A DNA stretch of 64,000 nucleotides from Bemisia tabaci (lineage: Eukaryota; Arthropoda; Insecta; Hemiptera; Aleyrodidae), in the NCBI RefSeq assembly GCF_918797505.1, contig NC_092798.1, positions 52,758,826 through 52,822,825 on the forward strand, given 5' to 3'. Shown here in pieces: positions 1 to 13,916 of this stretch (positions are counted from its first letter, which is position 1; every line of letters starts with the position of its first letter). A model generated the notes under the pieces. It had not been told where the DNA came from. It saw only the letters and a list, made by a program, of their open reading frames with translations, and ran no database searches. The translations under genes and the position numbers were made by a program.

Positions 1-1681
1 GAAGAGGGGTAAAAGGATAAGAACACCAAAAAAGGTCACTGGACATTTGTATTTTTTAATGCTGTAGATGCATACATATAAAGAAAATTACAGGCTTTAG
101 ACAGTTACTTTCAGAATATTCTTAGTATTTGAAATATTGAGGTGGCGCCGTTCGACAGAATGAGAGAAAACTGGAGCTGCAAAGTTGAAGGTCTAAATTG
201 GCGTTATATTCCAAAAGTTTGATATTCTGAACCTCTCAAAATGTGAAAAGGAGGTTTTTTCTTAATATTCTGTTCTTCATCGCATCTTTAAGCTAGGTCG
301 ATGACCCAGCGAAGAATTTTAAATTAGCAAACGCAGCACAAAAAAGAGGGAATTCCTTGAGCCAATTTCCTCGACTTGATTTGCAAAAGCCTGAAATGCG
401 GGTTGCATCTGACATGGAGAAGGCGCCGAGAGAGTGTAAATTTCAGACGGCGCCCGTTCTGGTTGAGAACTTGGCTGGCGCGGGCGGGCAGCCAGAAACA
501 AGGAGCTTTGCAGAAGTTGATCCAGGCCGGGGGTGGGCAGGGGTGGGGGAGTGAGGGTGGAGAGAAAGTCACGGGTGTGGATGGGGGATGTGGGGGGGGG
601 GGGCAGCGGGTTGGCGCTTCGACTCTTCCGGAGGCGTTAGCGCGTGCGAGCAGACAAGACACGGAGTTGGCGAAATTTGCGAAAATCGCTCGAATCCACT
701 TTACTCCGTTGCACCACCGAGGAGTAGGCTGAGGCTCCGAGGAAGCCCTTAAAAAGTTGCTAATGAGATTTAATAATTACCGTGGCTCTTGCGTCTTGTT
801 TGAGCACCACTGCCGACTTCACCTCCTTCCTAGCGATATCACGCTGGAGAAATTAAAAAACCATTTACGACGTTGTTTTTTTTTCCCCCAGAAAAAGTTC
901 GTTGACAACATTTCTTGGAATTTTCCCCAAATTGTGTTCATTACGTGCAGAGTATTCTGTGCGAATTTAAGAAAAAAACCGCTCATATCTTTTTGGATGA
1001 AAAAAGGAGAAAAAATTGGGGTTTTTTGGAAATTCTTAAATTGTCTAATTGTATGACCTTCCTCGAAATTTATAATTATCAGTATGATGCAGGAACCCTA
1101 ATTCCGTACGAAAAATGCTTAAAATGAAACGTTTACACCGGTTTTTCTTAAATCAGCGGGAGCCACAGCTCTAAGCTAGTGAGTGAAAAAAATCGGAAAA
1201 TGTAGTCCAAATGATACTCAAAATCAGGCAAATTAGACCCAAAAAGACAACACGGTCTTGCCGTGATCAAACCGCGGACCGACAAAATTGGACGAGTCTC
1301 AGAACAAAAAGAAGAAGCACGGAGGAACGCAGTTGCCCCTGTTCGTCGTCCCTTTTCAAAAACCTCTCTTCCTCTTCTTCTTCTTCGTTTTTTTCGGTGA
1401 AGAAAAGCCGTAATAAAATTACAATTACGTGGGTGTAATTATATCGGTGAAATTAGCCGGCGACTTTTTATTCGACGGAGGGCTCGGATGAGCCAGGTCG
1501 CTTCCTGCGAAAGCTCCACCCCCTCAGTTCAGGGGCGAGAGGGGGGTGCGGAGGGTTGACCCCCGACACCCCCCGAACTCCTCTGCATCTTCACTGCCTG
1601 GGCAAACGTCTTTTCTTCATGAATTTCATAGTTTGTGAGCTCCGCGGAAGCACGTAAGACGTCGCGCCTTGTGACAAAACG

Positions 1682-1779
1682 GCGCATCTCAATCTTCGTG
1701 TGAGCCCTGGTCTCCGTTTAACTCTATGATCTTCGGGGCTCATGTCGAAAGGAGATACGTGATTATATCTGAGATGCGC
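1682..1779. repeat. Degenerate MITE, family C-like
   Basis: GCGCATCTCA (1682) and TGAGATGCGC (1770) form inverted ends around a TGAGCCCTGG ... GGGGCTCATG hairpin, the internal signature shared by families B and C. Ends are diverged and no target-site duplication is clear. Confidence 0.45.
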
Positions 1780-3094
1780 GGAGGAGACCCGGAGGCCGAC
1801 AACGAGAGGCGAAATAATTGTTCCCGCGTATCTACCTAATTTTATCCGAGGCCGGCGGTTGGTCGAAACCTAAATTACAGTTTAATTAGAGTTTTCCGTT
1901 CGGTATCATTTCACTCTTGTTCCCGCGTCTCTTTAAGTTTTCGTATTTATTTTTGTATCCTCTCGGTTGCGGTCGAGAGACGGGCGCTCCACCGTTTCCA
2001 GGAAAAACCTCGTATGAGCTTCCGGATGTTGCCAAATACACTCCGGATTTCCTGGAAATCTTGTGAATTTTCCACTGTTAATTTTTTAGAGGATTTTATT
2101 GGCAATTGAATGAAGCTGTATGTACGATTCCGAGGGAAAATTTTCATGGCATTTATAGAGAATGAATAATTTTCCGGAGGAAATTTGGCGTTGTCTGAAT
2201 TTTCACATGATGTTTTTCCTCAGCATGACAGACGAACACCCGTGGTTGAAGTTGTCGCTTCAAGTCCGCCCCTCTTCTCCCGGTCGAAGTTTTTAAGATT
2301 TTAATTACTTCGTCATGGATGGAGAAATCCTCAGTGAAACAATGTACAGCTTTGACTTGTATAAGGAATCAGAGGGAACGATCGTATTTTGGATTTTTAC
2401 GCATACAGTCATAAATTACATGATTTGAATAATTTATCATCTCTTCTTTGAATTTTGAAATAGAATGGATCCGTCTAGCGTCACGAAAAATAATTGTAGA
2501 TAAGCGTAATTATTGCGTGCTAATATTTTCTCTCTGCGTCTCGCTATTGAAATTGAGGAGCGGAAATGGATTATATGCAATGAGACTTTTATCATGAGTT
2601 AGTGGTCCGTTCCGTTTTTGCTCAGAGCAATACCATTCCAAAGGCCAAACTTTTATCACTCTAGATCTCAGAAAACCTTTAAAAAAGTAAGAAAAACTCA
2701 TCTTCTGCAGCAAAGCACAGTTTTTTTTTTTTTTAAATGGAAAGCATGAAAATTACAAATATCCAAATGCAAAATTATTTTTCGTTTTAATGTTTGTTTA
2801 AAAACGATCGAAAGAGCGCAATACAGCAAAAAAGTTACAGAGTAAAATGATCATTAGTAGAGCATCCCTCTCACGCTCAGAGATATATGTTGCAAGACAA
2901 AAAAAAGAAAGAAAAACTGCACCATGTAATTTTTCCAAAACAATAAATATTGTTGCAGGTAGAAAACTTTCCAACCAAAAGGCGTAAAAACAAAACAAAC
3001 ACGCTTAATTTTCGCAACCCTTCGGCGCTCTGACGGGGACGGCAATGAAATACTAATCTACACGTATTTAGCGAGCCGTGAAACTAACTCCTTG

Positions 3095-3113
3095 GATAAT
3101 CGATAATCGATAT
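3095..3113. promoter_or_regulatory. Paired ATCGAT sites in the omb intron
   Basis: GATAATCGATAATCGATATG holds ATCGAT at 3099-3104 and 3106-3111. ATCGAT is the core of the DRE (DREF/BEAF) motif and also fits Onecut-type sites. Binding is inferred. Confidence 0.3.
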
Positions 3114-3149
3114 GAGTTTAAGACGTCGTAGAGAATGAGTTAAGTAGCT

Positions 3150-3850
3150 TTCGGGTGACTGGTTATCAGGTCATCGTCGCGTCGTTTAACTCTTCATCTC
3201 GGGAGACGATCAGCCCCGGCTACCGGAGCCACCGACCAGACCCCCCTCAGCCCCCCGCCCGCGTGGCGTCGCATCTCGGGCCGAAAACGAGGCATCTCGG
3301 AGATAAATTAGAGCGATATGGACCCGACAAAAAAGTAGGGAAACGCTCGGGTAGTATGACAGCTCACACGACTCGGACAAAGGAGGCTGGAAAGGAGGAA
3401 AAAAACTAATAACAACACTAAATATGCAAATCGAAGACAAAAGCGAGTATCCCACGGAATGCGACGAGAGGTTTATTGGGGGGTGAAGCTGGCTGCGCGA
3501 TGGGCGGCTCTCATGAGCCTCGTTATTTTTATGATAGGCCGTTGGGCCCCGGTCGAAAATTACACGCACACCACCCTCGGCGCCCGTGTAAACTAGGCGC
3601 GGGCGTGGTAGTGCCGGGCGTGGATCCGCCACCCAGGTCGAATTTGGGCCCTGGGCCGAGCGAGGATGCGGCCGCGGCCGTAGCCGTGGCGTAAGATGGT
3701 GAGTTTAGCACGCTGTAATTTAGCCGAGGATTTAGACGTGGAGCCCGCGGACGCAGCCTGATTAGCGCCCGCTTTCCCAGGTGCGTTGCCACGATTCTCC
3801 CGAGGGAACCCACGGGAATCCGCAGGCCAGGCACCCATCCATCAGGGATT
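3150..3850. other. GC-rich unassigned patch in the omb intron
   Basis: About 700 bases of GC-rich sequence, with GGCCGCGGCC-type runs near 3670, inside AT-rich DNA. Open frames here overlap one another on both strands and resemble nothing known. It may be a regulatory patch; no gene is supported. Confidence 0.35.
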
Positions 3851-4272
3851 TCTCCCAGAAGGGAGGGGTCGAGGAAGGCATCGTCGACCGATTGAACTAA
3901 AGCTCAATCTTAAAGCTCTTTCCATTCTCATATCAGTGCCCCAGTTGCGCCACGGCCAGAGGGTACCCAACTTCATTTTAGTCGTTTCCAGATATCAGGG
4001 GAAAACTACTGCACCACGGGTCAGATAGATGGTGCTTAGGAGGGCGATAAATCTTTTTATGTTGGAAAAGTTCACCAGATGACGTCCATCAGGTTCTCGG
4101 AAAAATTGTTTCATGACTCAAACATGGCGAAATTTTTTTTATAAAAAGACAAGTTCTTGTAGAAGCATGTGTACTTACTTAACATTGACAAAAATGACGC
4201 CTCACTTGAATTATTTTTGAAAGCTCCATATACGAACGATGCTATCTAGAAATGGCATTCCCTCAGCGCAGC

Positions 4273-4613
4273 CAGTGAGCTTAAGGGTGGCGGTTAAGGG
4301 TGAATGGCTCACTCTCTGAGTTTGCCCGTTTTTCCCGGTCAAATTCGATCCCTACTTCCGTGATATCTGAAGGGCGGAAATTTAGACCCCCCCCCCTCTC
4401 CCCAAAAGTGCAAAAGACGGGCATGGTGTTCCATTCTTTAAAAAAACTAATGTCTTCGCATGGACCTTCAATTGTGGAAATTTTCTTTATATTATGGTCT
4501 CATTTTCATGACAAGAACGTTATTCTCAGGAAATTGGGTCCCGAAAACATTTGCAGAATCATAGTAGCCCCTGCTGGTATTTTTGACACCCACCCTTAAT
4601 TTGTGAGCGACTG
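4273..4613. mobile_element. Possible MITE with CAGT ends
   Basis: CAGTGAGCTTAAGGGTGG at the left is matched, inverted and imperfectly, by CCACCCTTAATTTGTGAGCG..ACTG at the right. The interior is non-coding and contains a C-run at about 4388-4396. Only one copy was noticed, so assignment is tentative. Confidence 0.4.
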
Positions 4614-5045
4614 TGGGATCCGGAAAGGCGGGTCGGCGGCGGGGAAATTCGATTTGGCAACTGACATTGTGTCGCCGGAGTGTCCGTAAGTCGGGCCACG
4701 GGCTGGTCGCTTACGGTACGGCCTCGTTAAGCGAGCCTCAGTCCGGGAGTCTGTATCACTGCCCGCTCAACAAGCTCCTATTACAAACGTGTTTTTTCAA
4801 TCTCCGTAATTATGATCCGTGGCCGAGGAGTATGGAAACACTTAGAGGCTCCGTCGGAGTCGGACGCCGGACCACGGCCGGCCGGCTCTTCTCCTTCCCC
4901 GAGGGCCGCCACCGGCCCAGCGCAGCCCCGGCCGCAACGCCAGGCTCCTACGGAAGCGGAAAATTGAAATCCGTATTGTAGCCGCCTTACTTTACTCCCA
5001 GCGGGGTCAACTACTCCAGAGTTTTTCAGGTAAAATTTACGGGTA

Positions 5046-5274
5046 CACTGGAAAAAAAAGTCTCTTGGATCCAGAGCACAGACTCTTGAAAAATTTGACA
5101 AGAAAAAATACTCTTGATTCAATCGGATTTTTGCTTGAATCAAGAGGAAATCCGCTTCAGTTAAGAGGCTTAGTTCTCGATTGCCAGCAAAAATTCGATT
5201 GAACCAAGCGTATTTATTCTTGTCAAATTTTTCAAGAATCTGGACTCTGGATCCAGGATACTTTTTTTTCAGTG
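5046..5274. mobile_element. MITE family F, copy 1 (TA target site)
   Basis: A 229-bp palindromic element starting CACTGGAAAAAAAAGTCTC and ending CTTTTTTTTCAGTG, flanked on both sides by TA. Both arms repeat GATCCAGAG..AGACTC, TTGACAAGAAAAA and ATTCAATCGGAT. A TA duplication with CACTG ends suggests mobilisation by a Tc1/mariner-type transposase. A 195-codon minus-strand open frame crosses it and is an artefact. Confidence 0.85.
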
Positions 5275-5389
5275 TAGCAGGGTTACGGCGATGGGATGGT
5301 AGAGGTGATGCCTGGCGGTATTTTACATGCAACTTTCGAGGGAGGTCACCAAGACATCCTCCGCACACCCAATAGTTACATTGACTAAT

Positions 5390-5510
5390 ATTTGCAATTC
5401 GGAACTATAATTTATGACTCGGTATCGAAACAACGTATGTATTATTAGTTTCCCCATGTGCATACGTGTTCTTGCGGATGAACCAGACATTGTAGTTCCG
5501 AATTGCAAGA
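5390..5510. mobile_element. MITE family A, copy 1
   Basis: TTTGCAATTCGGAACTATAA at the left mirrors TTGTAGTTCCGAATTGCAAG at the right; the interior keeps the family features of a short CCCCATGTGCATACGTG block and a CTTGCGGATGAACCAGA segment. Confidence 0.8.
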
Positions 5511-5513
5511 TGA

Positions 5514-8500
5514 AGTCCGTATGTCGATGACCAATTTAGCCATTGTGGCGTTTCAGAATATCCGCTCCTACTTTGTTTTTTGAAGGGCAGCAAACCACCT
5601 TTATAACTTGGAATGGTTGGATTTGTTGGAAAATGTGCTAATTCTCGCATTGTGTTTAGTTTCAATAAAAGATTGAGGGGGTGGTGCCCAGTTTGGCGCT
5701 TTTACAAAAATTATTCTTGAGGTTGCTGAAAATTAACCTTACAAAATACCATCGTTGATCTCATCAAGACTTTTAACCAAGTTCTAAGCTCAACACAGAA
5801 CTGATGTATCTGTGCGGTAAAATCAAGAAAATTTTACATAAAGAGTAGAGCAGATAGTAAAACGGTGAAAATACCGCAGACGAAAAATGGAAAATCGAAA
5901 AGAGAGAAAGCTCATTGTAAGTTGGGAAAATCTCCCGGGAAAACGGCGAAAAGAGTGTCTTCACCACGACGACGCCGGGACGCGGAGAAAGAAGAGACGC
6001 CCGGTGGCGTCGCGACGCCGGCGTCACTGCAATTCACACCCGAAAGAATCCCGACGCCACCCGGGAGGATTGCGAGGAGGGGGGTGCGGGGGTGCGAGGC
6101 GGGGGTGAAAAAACCCAAAACGCTAAAAAGTAAGCGGCGGAGGGCGCACAAGGATGCGGCGACAAATTGGCCGAGGAAAACGCAAACAAAAGCTCGGAAA
6201 AGCTCGCTTTCCCCCGCGTGGCTTTAATTATTGGCGCCGCGGCGCGGGACGGCGCGTCAAAGCTCAAAGCAGACCCGCGGTTCCGGACCGTGTGATTAGC
6301 CTAATTTATTAACTGCGATTCCTTGTAAACTTTCCCGCCGAGCTGCGGCGCTGTCAAAGTGTTTCGGATTCTTCGCCAGCCTCCCTTGTGAGTGAGGGTG
6401 TAAATATGTATCGCGGGGTGGCTTCTCATTGGTCCATCGGGTGGTTTTCCCAGGGGACGCTTCTTCTTGATATATTCCCATCAAATATTTTTTTGATCTC
6501 CGTTTTCGGCGTTGCCGATGATGTTTGGATGGACTTAGGAAAAATGATTTGTTATTGCGAGAAAACCGTTTTCATGCCGGTTTCTCGTCGAGGATAATAT
6601 TTGGTGTGTCAACGAATCGCTGGGTAAAAGTCTAGCTGACAGTGAAAGTTGAAAATGTTTAAATATTGAATTTAATATTTTGATGGCTGATGTGGAGAAT
6701 GCCTGATCTCCGATTGCGACATTTGGAACGCTGCGCATGCTTTTATTTTTTTAGAAAGAAACTAAGCAACAGTTTTCTTTGTAATTTCTGATGAATTTTC
6801 TCCATTTTGTCCAAAATATTTATAACAAACTTCAAAGAGATTTATTAGTAAAATTTTCAGACGTTGCATTGGAAATTCTGGTCTCCGTGGATGTAATTTT
6901 AGTACATACTTTTTAATCAACAAAAATAATATTTCTTATAATGGACAGTTTAATTTTCTTACTGAGGAATTTTGTGAATATTCAAGGCATTAAGAAATAA
7001 AATTCTTCAAAAGAGAACAACATTTACTTAACGCGATGATGTTATCAAATTTATATGATGAGAAGTCTTCTTATCAGGTGCTAACACTGAACCGTCATTA
7101 TATCTCCTTTGCTCCTTCCTTTAATGCCTCTCGGTAGTGATAATGTTATTACCAGAAAAGTTACAAGTTGGGATGTCAAGTTGTTTTACGACTTTTTTAT
7201 CTGAGCATTGAATTTTTTCCTCCTTTTAAACAACGAAATTAATTGATCTGTCTGTTTACAAAGTCAAGCTTTGAAAAACAGATCATTCTGTCCTAAACTT
7301 CTTGTCAATCCACGGTTTAAAATGCTTCTTAACACATCTGCAAACATGCACTAAAGGGGTGCGCTTGGTGTATTTATTTATTCGATTAAGTTGTAAGTTA
7401 CTATGTGAGATACATGGAGACATAAACATATTCCTGATTCGCATGTTTGAACCGTATGTTTAGAGCCTAGAATCATTGATCATGGTCATTGTTAGCCCTC
7501 TAAGCAATTTAAAATCGATAGCAAATTAACACAAATCTCGATAAAAATTGACCATTTTACATCACCTCACACAGTTAATACATTCTGACTTTGGGATTTG
7601 AAAATTGTACGACAAGTAAATGAAAAATTAAAGTTCACTGAAATCGACTCATTTTTTCGAATGAGGTTAAATAAGAAATACAAAAAGTCAAATAAAACAG
7701 TGAGAAGGAAAAAATATCACTAACGTGGAGATAACTTCCCTATTGAGATCATATAATTTAAGCTTAGTCATTTTTGTGGTTAAACTTCGGAATTTTTTGG
7801 GAAAACTTTGACTGCTAACTTCTTAAGGATTTTACGTTCATTAATTGAATTCTGAATTTTCTTAATAAATACAATAATTCTCCGCGCTAGATTAGTACGT
7901 ATGATGAACTAATTTTTCAATAGTTGACAGGAATAATTAGCAAAAACTAATATTGACATTCAAAATTAAGAGTAATGTAAAGGGGGGAAAAATTATCTGA
8001 GCAAGATAAGTAAGAGTCGCTTTTATCTGGCTTAAACATGAGTGATAATTTTTCAACGTCTATAAACCAGTTCAACCAAAAATTTAACGGAAAATAATTT
8101 TATTCCGGCACTATGACGTGCGCCCATCGTAACATTTTCAAAAATCCCCAGGCGCAAATTACCGAGGCAATTTAAAGTTGGCCGGATTTAACGCCTGGTT
8201 TACACCTGAAAATTTGACGATTACCCCTAAAACGACGATAAAAATATTATTACCCGTGTCTCTCGATACCAGGGTCATAACTGGGCGAAAAAACAGCAAT
8301 GGAGTCGCTATTAACATCGAAATAAGCTGCCATTAAGGTGTGGTAAAGCGAGCGGCTGGTGTTGCAAAATGTTGCTCGGATTTCGAGGATGCCATGCCCG
8401 AGAATAATTAATTAAGATCCGGTGCTTAAGATGCGAGATTAAATTCGGCTTGGTGGAAATTCGGCGGGAAACCGCGGATTGGCGGAATGGCGCGGGGCTG

Positions 8501-8640
8501 ATAGTATCTCCGTGCGTGATCCCGACTCCAAGTCGGCTCGATTCTAGCTCATACTTCACAGCTCGCTAAATTAGGCTCTTCACTAGTAATCCCGCCCTCA
8601 AAGGCGCCCCGAACGCGGTTACACGGCTAATGAAATTTAT
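5514..8640. other. Unassigned intronic DNA with a GC-rich patch at 5.93-6.28 kb
   Basis: The patch repeats GACGCC/GGCGTC units around 5965-6050. The rest is AT-rich and unique-looking; open frames are short and overlap in several frames, so no gene is supported. Near 8198, TTTACACCT resembles a T-box half site. Confidence 0.4.
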
Positions 8641-8768
8641 TTCCACGTATCTCTGCCAAACAGAATGATGTGAATTAAGACATGAGCCCTGAAAACCATA
8701 ATAATACGGACGTAACAGGGCTCGCGTCATAATGCACTTGGTTCCGTTTGGCAGAAATATGTTCATTT
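8641..8768. mobile_element. MITE family B, copy 1 (diverged)
   Basis: Matches the B pattern: CTGCCAAACAGAA..GACATGAGCCCTG..AACAGGGCTCGCGTC..TTCCGTTTGGCAGAAATA. The outer TTGGACG ends have decayed. Confidence 0.75.
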
Positions 8769-11700
8769 AGACGTTCTAGATATTATTTCAATTATTTTAC
8801 GATATCCGGTCTAGCTTCCGTCTCGCCTAGCTTGTAGTTCAGCCCATAAAAACAGAGGAAATTTTTGTTTAATTTTCAATTTTTTTCTGATTTCAAAAAC
8901 ATGAATATATTTTAAGAATTGAGACGGTGAGCTCTTTAGATATTGCGCGTGTTCGGTTTTGAAATCCAATACGCGGGTCATCGCTCCCAAATTATGAGCT
9001 CTGGAGGCCCGTGCGTTAAATATTTTAGATAAAAATAGGAATTTGAATAATAGTTTCGACTTCAAATTCAGATTCATAACAAGAAATTAGAACCTGGCTT
9101 TTATACTGTGAAGAAAAGTTTAGCTTATATGAAACACCAATATTTTCAGTCCAGGCAACCGAAATTATTCTGCAGAGAATACAAGTCTTACCAACACTAG
9201 CAGAAACTTCGATTGAACCGAATTTTGGTTCCTGACCGTTCACTTCGGTTGCCTAGTCCAATAACTTTGCTGTTCTGTTTATGAACCAAAGTTCTTCCAT
9301 GCACTTTAAAATTTAAAATTTAAGATTCAATGGGAGCAACTGAGATAAAATCCAGGTAAATTTGAAAAAATAGTTTGAAAAGATGACGTCAATATTATTT
9401 GTACGTTTTATACTTCATATTGGTTTATATCGTTATATAAAATGAGACTTTTAACAGTTTTTTTTTTTTTTACCTTTGCTCTTTTTGCGCTCAACGATAC
9501 ATTAAGAAGAATTAAAAATGAATTTAAGGAATGAATCACAATCAATTAATCTGTGCAGTTCCACTAAGCTTTTTCGAGTAGAGAAAGTACTCGCAAATGA
9601 ATTTCACAATTCTTCATGTACATCTAAACTTTTGTAGTTTATTTGTCACACATTTCTTCAAAAAATCCTGTCATTTTGGCCTGACAAAGAAGAGGAAATT
9701 TCGGAAAAACTCTAAACTGTGATGAGTTTTCTTGGAATTTTTTTTTATTGATTTAATTGCAATGTGTAGTTCATTTTCTTGCTTTATTGTCAACCTATTT
9801 AGACTCTAAAATTTCAAAATATATTATTCTAAGGAATTTAAACATCGTATTTTAATGTAAGCCCCGCAAACAAAAATTTTTGTGCCGTATTTTTTTCACT
9901 TTTCTTTCTTTCTCTCTCTTTTAATGCTACTTTTAGGTAACACAAAACACACATTTAACAAATGTATATCAAAATTTAGAGAGATGATTTGAGTTAAAGA
10001 GAAAGTTAAGGGTTAGTGCTTTCAGTAAAGACATGCCATAGCAGCGGAATATGTCAACATTAAAATAATGAAATATAAAAAACTTCTTTCCAAACTATGT
10101 AAGACGCAAGAAACGCCGTAACAATAATTTCCATTTTAGCAAAATAGATAAACTAAATCCATCAAACAAAATTATGGTGGGAAGGTTCGTTCAGGAGATG
10201 ATTTGTGCTAATTTGAAACAATGTGGTTGAATACAGGGGGAAAACTGTTTTTCTGGGGAAAAAATAAATTATCTAGTTATGTAAAATAAAATATCTCGGC
10301 TGATTTGATGTGAAAAAGGATAAAAAAGTATATTTTTTCCTTCATTCTTTACTATTCCTCTAGCAAAAAATTAGCCGGACCGAAAAGCTACTAGTTTATT
10401 GCTTTGGAAATTCCGAATAACCGTGAATGTATAACAATATCACGGTTGAAAATGTAATTCAGGTCTGAAGAGATTCTATATTTTTTCTGATGTCTTTGAT
10501 AAAACAGAAACAAAAAGCAGAAGGAGAAATGTCTCAATTTTATTTTTTTCTTTCTTTGATTTTTCCACTTGAGCTTCCCATGAGTATTGTTTTCTTCTTA
10601 AACTTGAAATTGTCTCTCAGTAATATGACAAAAGTAAATTTCAAAATGACGGATGAATTTAAGGAAAGCCCCCATCCCAAGAGCCCAGTGTGAATGCGTA
10701 GCGTGAAAAAAAAGTATCTTCCAATATCAATGAGCTAGAAAAGCAATTCGGAACGAAAAAAGAATTTTGTTAAAATGAAACACCTAGTTTAACGTGTTAG
10801 TCACTCATTAAATTTCAAGTAATATTTGTACACAGCATACCACCTCCTTATACTAGTAAAATGTCTTCCGTAATAATCTGCGGTGCTAAAGAAAAATGTT
10901 AACTAATGCGGGAAATGTCATAACAATCAAGTCATCGGAACTAATCGTAAGCGGTTGCGAAAACGCTGCGTTTATAATATTTTGATTATAAATTTAATAT
11001 TTTATCAATTAAGAATGGATTAAGAGTAAAAGACATCATTGAGTTGAAATATTATGGAAGAAATATTATGACCGATGATGTTCTAAATAGTGTAATTCGT
11101 AAAGTGTCTTTAGTGTATAATCATGTATTTGTTCTGTAACTTTTTTTGCCGACATTCAATTTTGTTTATGGACTTGAAAGGGTCCATTATTTGACTGTCT
11201 TGGCTTTAAGCGTTGAACTATGAATTTGACTTTAATACGATTGTGGTGCGAGAAAATTGCACATTGAAAATCATCAAGATTAGTCTCAACCTCAGATACA
11301 AGGAAAACAATTTTGAGGTTATCCTAAATAAAGTGGGAATGTATTTAAAGCTTTAAAAAATAGTTTTCAGATCGCAAAATCCTGACTTTAAACAAAAAAA
11401 TAGTTACCTACTGAAAATTATTCGTGATCTTGCACACGTAAATTTTGCTTGAAAAAAAATTAGACGAATTTAATTTTGAAATTGTAAGGACTTACTTATT
11501 CTCCTTGGGATGGTTCATAAAATTTGCTAAAGATTTTCTAGGTTCTTTGCATTCATAGAAATATGTTGCTAGAGAAATTCGCAAAGCAATATATTTTTCT
11601 AAATAATATTTTCTCTTGAGATTTTTTATTGATGGAGAGAATGTATTTTATTACAGAAATTCATAGTGAGAGATGTGATATTTTTTCATTCGTTTTTGAA

Positions 11701-13916
11701 TCATCGTGGGTGCGGTAAAATTTGGGCATATTTTATTGTTTCATAATGAGTCGCATCATTAATGACTAATTTTGCTTCACAAAGACACACAAAATTGAGA
11801 TTAAAAGTATTATGGATTAATTTACAGTAATAAAAAACAAAACAAATATATTAAAACACTGCAATTTTAGATAAATCAAGATTAATCAAATTTATCGTAT
11901 TCTTTAGGAACTCTCATGAAATATTTAAGACATGCGGGGTATTTTCCTCCAGCAATCCTACACGCGCATCGTCAAAAAGCATGAAAACCTAAAAGATCAA
12001 GCTATAAGTTCGGCTCCCGAGACTGAGGGTTTCAGACCGAAATTTAAAAAAAAAAATCCGAAGAATAAAGAAAATTCTAATTTTCTGTTACAAAGAGCTG
12101 TGAACAATTTTTAATACAGATGTTATTTTTCTTTCTTCCTTAGTTACTCATAATATTCATTTTATTCACATCACATGTTTTGAATCAATTTACACTGAAA
12201 TCATTCAACCATGTTAAGATACTTAAATAATTAAAAGTTTCAGTAGGATAGATCGTTTTTAATTTCACTTCCTAATTAATATATTTTTGCAGTATTCTTT
12301 ACTCGTTGAAAGTAATGGTTTTCTTCTTACATTTGAAGAAAAGTCTCTATAATAAGCGCCACGTTATCTTGGACCACGAATAATTTTGATAATTAAATAA
12401 AAAAAATTGATAGTTATACTTATGCACTGAATAAACGTGTATGTCTTCGTAATCATAACTGGGCACTGTTGCATATTAAATTTGCTGTCATCGATATAAT
12501 AGTTTATACGACCAACATAAAAAATCCCATGTTAACATAGATTGTGATATATATCAAAATTTTTTGGTGGCTTGGGTTGGCTACGAAAATGAATTTAATA
12601 CATTTTTATCCTGATTGGTTTAAAATTGAAGAATGGCGTTGGATTCCTCCTCGGTAAGTTGCGAGGGGACAACCTAAGTTTCATCATTTCTCGCAAAATT
12701 AAAGTAAATAAGAAATGAAAATTCGCTAGGAGGATTCCAACAACAAAACATTTCCTAACGTCAGTTACCCAACACAGGCGGAAATGTTTAAAAAGTAATT
12801 TCTGTATATTCTGCACAAATAGACAATTTATGCCGTTTATTTGAGTATTCATTTATACCAGGCGTGTGTATTTTATTTGTGTTCTTTAGGAGTAAGACAT
12901 AGATGATCGGTTCATCCATAACATTAGGAGCAATTTTGTGTTATACAAATTATTAACTTTTTCGGACTATGATCCAGTATTGACAGCTGTATTAGCTAAA
13001 TGCGCAGTGCTGGGTATATTTACTGTGCAAAAAAAAAAATCATAGGTACATTTCTGTGCAGATTAGGAAATTTTATATCACAATCGAAGCATATTTTTCT
13101 ATCCAATGTCGGGTGGAAATAATTCGTAAATTTCAGGAAAAGTGAATGACACGTGAGAAAGGAAAATTTCAGATCTAACTCAGAAATCAGGAAGTATTTT
13201 GTTTGCCATTGTAACTCTAATTTTTACCTCTCACCAAATAAATAGAAACCGAAATTTACTTGTATCAACCTGACAACTAAAATAATTAAAAAGTTATCGT
13301 CATAAAATAATTTCTTAGAGTTCTCGAATTTTCTTGAGTAGCTTCCAAGCACTATCAAGCAGAGCTGGGTAAATTTTTTGTAGAACTTAATTTTACGCTC
13401 ACTTGCCGAACGATACATTTGGTTCAAATGGCCGATTAGACCAAAGCCTTTACTTTATTTTCGCAAATGGAAAGTTCAAATTGATTGCTTGCAATAGACA
13501 CAGTAAAAAATAATCTCTATTTAATGACAGTAATTTATAACTTATCAATACGTTTAACTGGATCCTCATGACGTTTTAAAATGACACGGAGGTAAAATCT
13601 CCACTGGATACAACAAGTTAGACGGGATTTAAACACTAATTACCTACATGGAGTCTCATGATTTAGCAAAAGTGTAAACTGTCGTTGTGTAACTACAAAT
13701 TGAGTCAATATTTTCTGATTTTGAGAAGAGATTCATTCCGTATCATAGTTTTTTCCTAAAAAAAACCACGTGCCCTCTTTCCTTTTCAGAAGCCACCGAA
13801 AAAAAAAAATAAATAAATCGATTTTGCTTGTCGCATCATTGAAATATCGGGTACAGCAACACTGTCACCACGTAACAGTGAGAATGTGCCGGCTGTACCC
13901 TCAGCACAGGACGGAA
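8769..13916. other. AT-rich, repeat-poor intronic stretch
   Basis: More than 5 kb in which I recognised no copy of the window's MITE families and no coding exon. It contains T-runs (e.g. near 9460), simple AT tracts and scattered TAATTA homeodomain-type cores. The near absence of elements contrasts with the rest of the window. Confidence 0.5.

Noticed and set aside
4781..5368. 195-codon minus-strand open frame, the longest in the window
   Set aside because: It runs straight through the palindromic family F element (5046-5274) and a GC-rich patch; the translation reflects the inverted arms and has no recognisable domain.
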